This document shows positions 32,779 through 33,116 of a DNA stretch of 33,116 nt, one piece after another (within the stretch, counting starts at the first letter, position 1; each line of letters opens with the position of its first letter). A program made the position numbers and the translations under genes. Source of the stretch: Glycomyces arizonensis DSM 44726 (GTDB lineage Bacteria; Actinomycetota; Actinomycetes; Mycobacteriales; Micromonosporaceae); the NCBI RefSeq assembly GCF_000482705.1, contig NZ_KI519475.1, positions 160,613 to 193,728 on the forward strand, read 5' to 3'. The notes below the pieces were generated by a model. That model did no database searches. It was not told the origin of the DNA and saw only the letters and a program-made list of their open reading frames with translations.

Positions 32779-33116
32779 CTATGGGTGCTCTGTCCCCGCC
32801 ACAGCATCCCGCGGCGGGCAGGGTAAGAAGGGAACGGGGTCGTCAGGTCCGGTGGTGCCGGTCACTCCTGCTGGTGTCGGGGTGGTCCGATCCGGTGGGA
32901 GTGAGGTCTGCTCGTCTTCGCCTGTCCTGGCCTGCTCGCTTTCGGCTGCCGTGGCCGGCTCACGTTCGTCTACTGTGGCCCATTCGGGTGTGCCGGTCGC
33001 CTCCTGCCTGGCGGCTGGTGCGGCGAAGCGGGCGCGTACCCGTGCGCGGGCGGCCTTGATGTCGGCTTCGACCTTGGCTTGTTCGATCTGTTCGGCGGTC
33101 TCGTTCAGGTCGGCTT
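32779..33116 (-). CDS. C-terminal part of an unrecognised protein, cut by the window edge
   Basis: An open, GC-biased frame from the right edge to a TAG at 32779-32781 gives about 112 residues. The first ~30 (NETAEQIEQAKVEADIKAAR and an Arg/Ala run) are strongly helical and probably coiled coil; the remainder is disordered, rich in E, T and P, ending DAVAGTEHP. The start and the main domain lie outside the window. Such tails occur in plasmid or integrative-element replication and transfer proteins, but nothing seen here proves that. Confidence 0.6.
   Translation of the reverse strand, partial: ADLNETAEQIEQAKVEADIKAARARVRARFAAPAARQEATGTPEWATVDEREPATAAESEQARTGEDEQTSLPPDRTTPTPAGVTGTTGPDDPVPFLPCPPRDAVAGTEHP

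Overview
The window comes from a high-GC actinobacterium. Coding DNA has strong G/C third-position bias, GTG and TTG starts occur, the secreted enzymes carry Tat/Sec signals, and the CRISPR repeat is of the actinobacterial type I-E kind. No 16S or tRNA is present, so I do not name a genus.

Region 1 (1-9190, all minus strand) is a complete type I-E CRISPR-Cas locus in canonical order cas3-cse1-cse2-cas7e-cas5e-cas6e-cas1-cas2. It is followed by an AT-richer leader and the leader-proximal end of an array (three perfect 29-bp repeats, 32-bp spacers) that runs off the left edge.

Region 2 (9191-9900) looks non-coding but is the most interesting stretch. It holds a degenerate two-repeat mini-array with an exactly 32-nt pseudo-spacer. 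Each pseudo-repeat keeps only the half needed to make a crRNA-like guide: one keeps the 5' handle, the other the 3' hairpin. Position 1-20 of that guide matches a site about 100 bp away at 16 of 20 positions, and three of the four mismatches fall at positions 6, 12 and 18, which Cascade flips out. Just beyond the matched site, on the plus strand, is an AT-rich 27-codon ORF for a single-helix hydrophobic peptide ending in KRR. The arrangement resembles a CreTA-type system (Cascade-dependent antitoxin RNA guarding a toxin) or a CreR-type system (guide RNA autoregulating cas), apparently with a membrane-peptide toxin.

Region 3 (9898-11765) is a boundary of mobile debris: one hypothetical gene, an internally deleted ISL3-type element with 36-bp inverted repeats, and the decayed 3' end (domains V/VI) of a group II intron.

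Region 4 (11787-31919) is a utilisation locus for pectin side chains and rhamnogalacturonan I. Secreted enzymes are a GH43 enzyme, two GH53 beta-1,4-galactanases, a PL11 rhamnogalacturonan lyase, a CE12 rhamnogalacturonan acetylesterase, and an alpha/beta-hydrolase fused to a lectin. The galacto-oligosaccharide importer ganS-ganP-ganQ is followed by a GH53 gene and is divergent from an intracellular GH42 beta-galactosidase. A LacI-family regulator sits in the middle. At least five promoters carry the same 14-bp CG-centred operator (consensus TGtGAACGwTCcCA), so the locus looks like one substrate-induced regulon. Long GC-rich hairpins separate most transcription units.

Region 5 (32100-33116) has diverged ~151-bp tandem repeats and, at the right edge, the C-terminal part of an unrecognised minus-strand gene.
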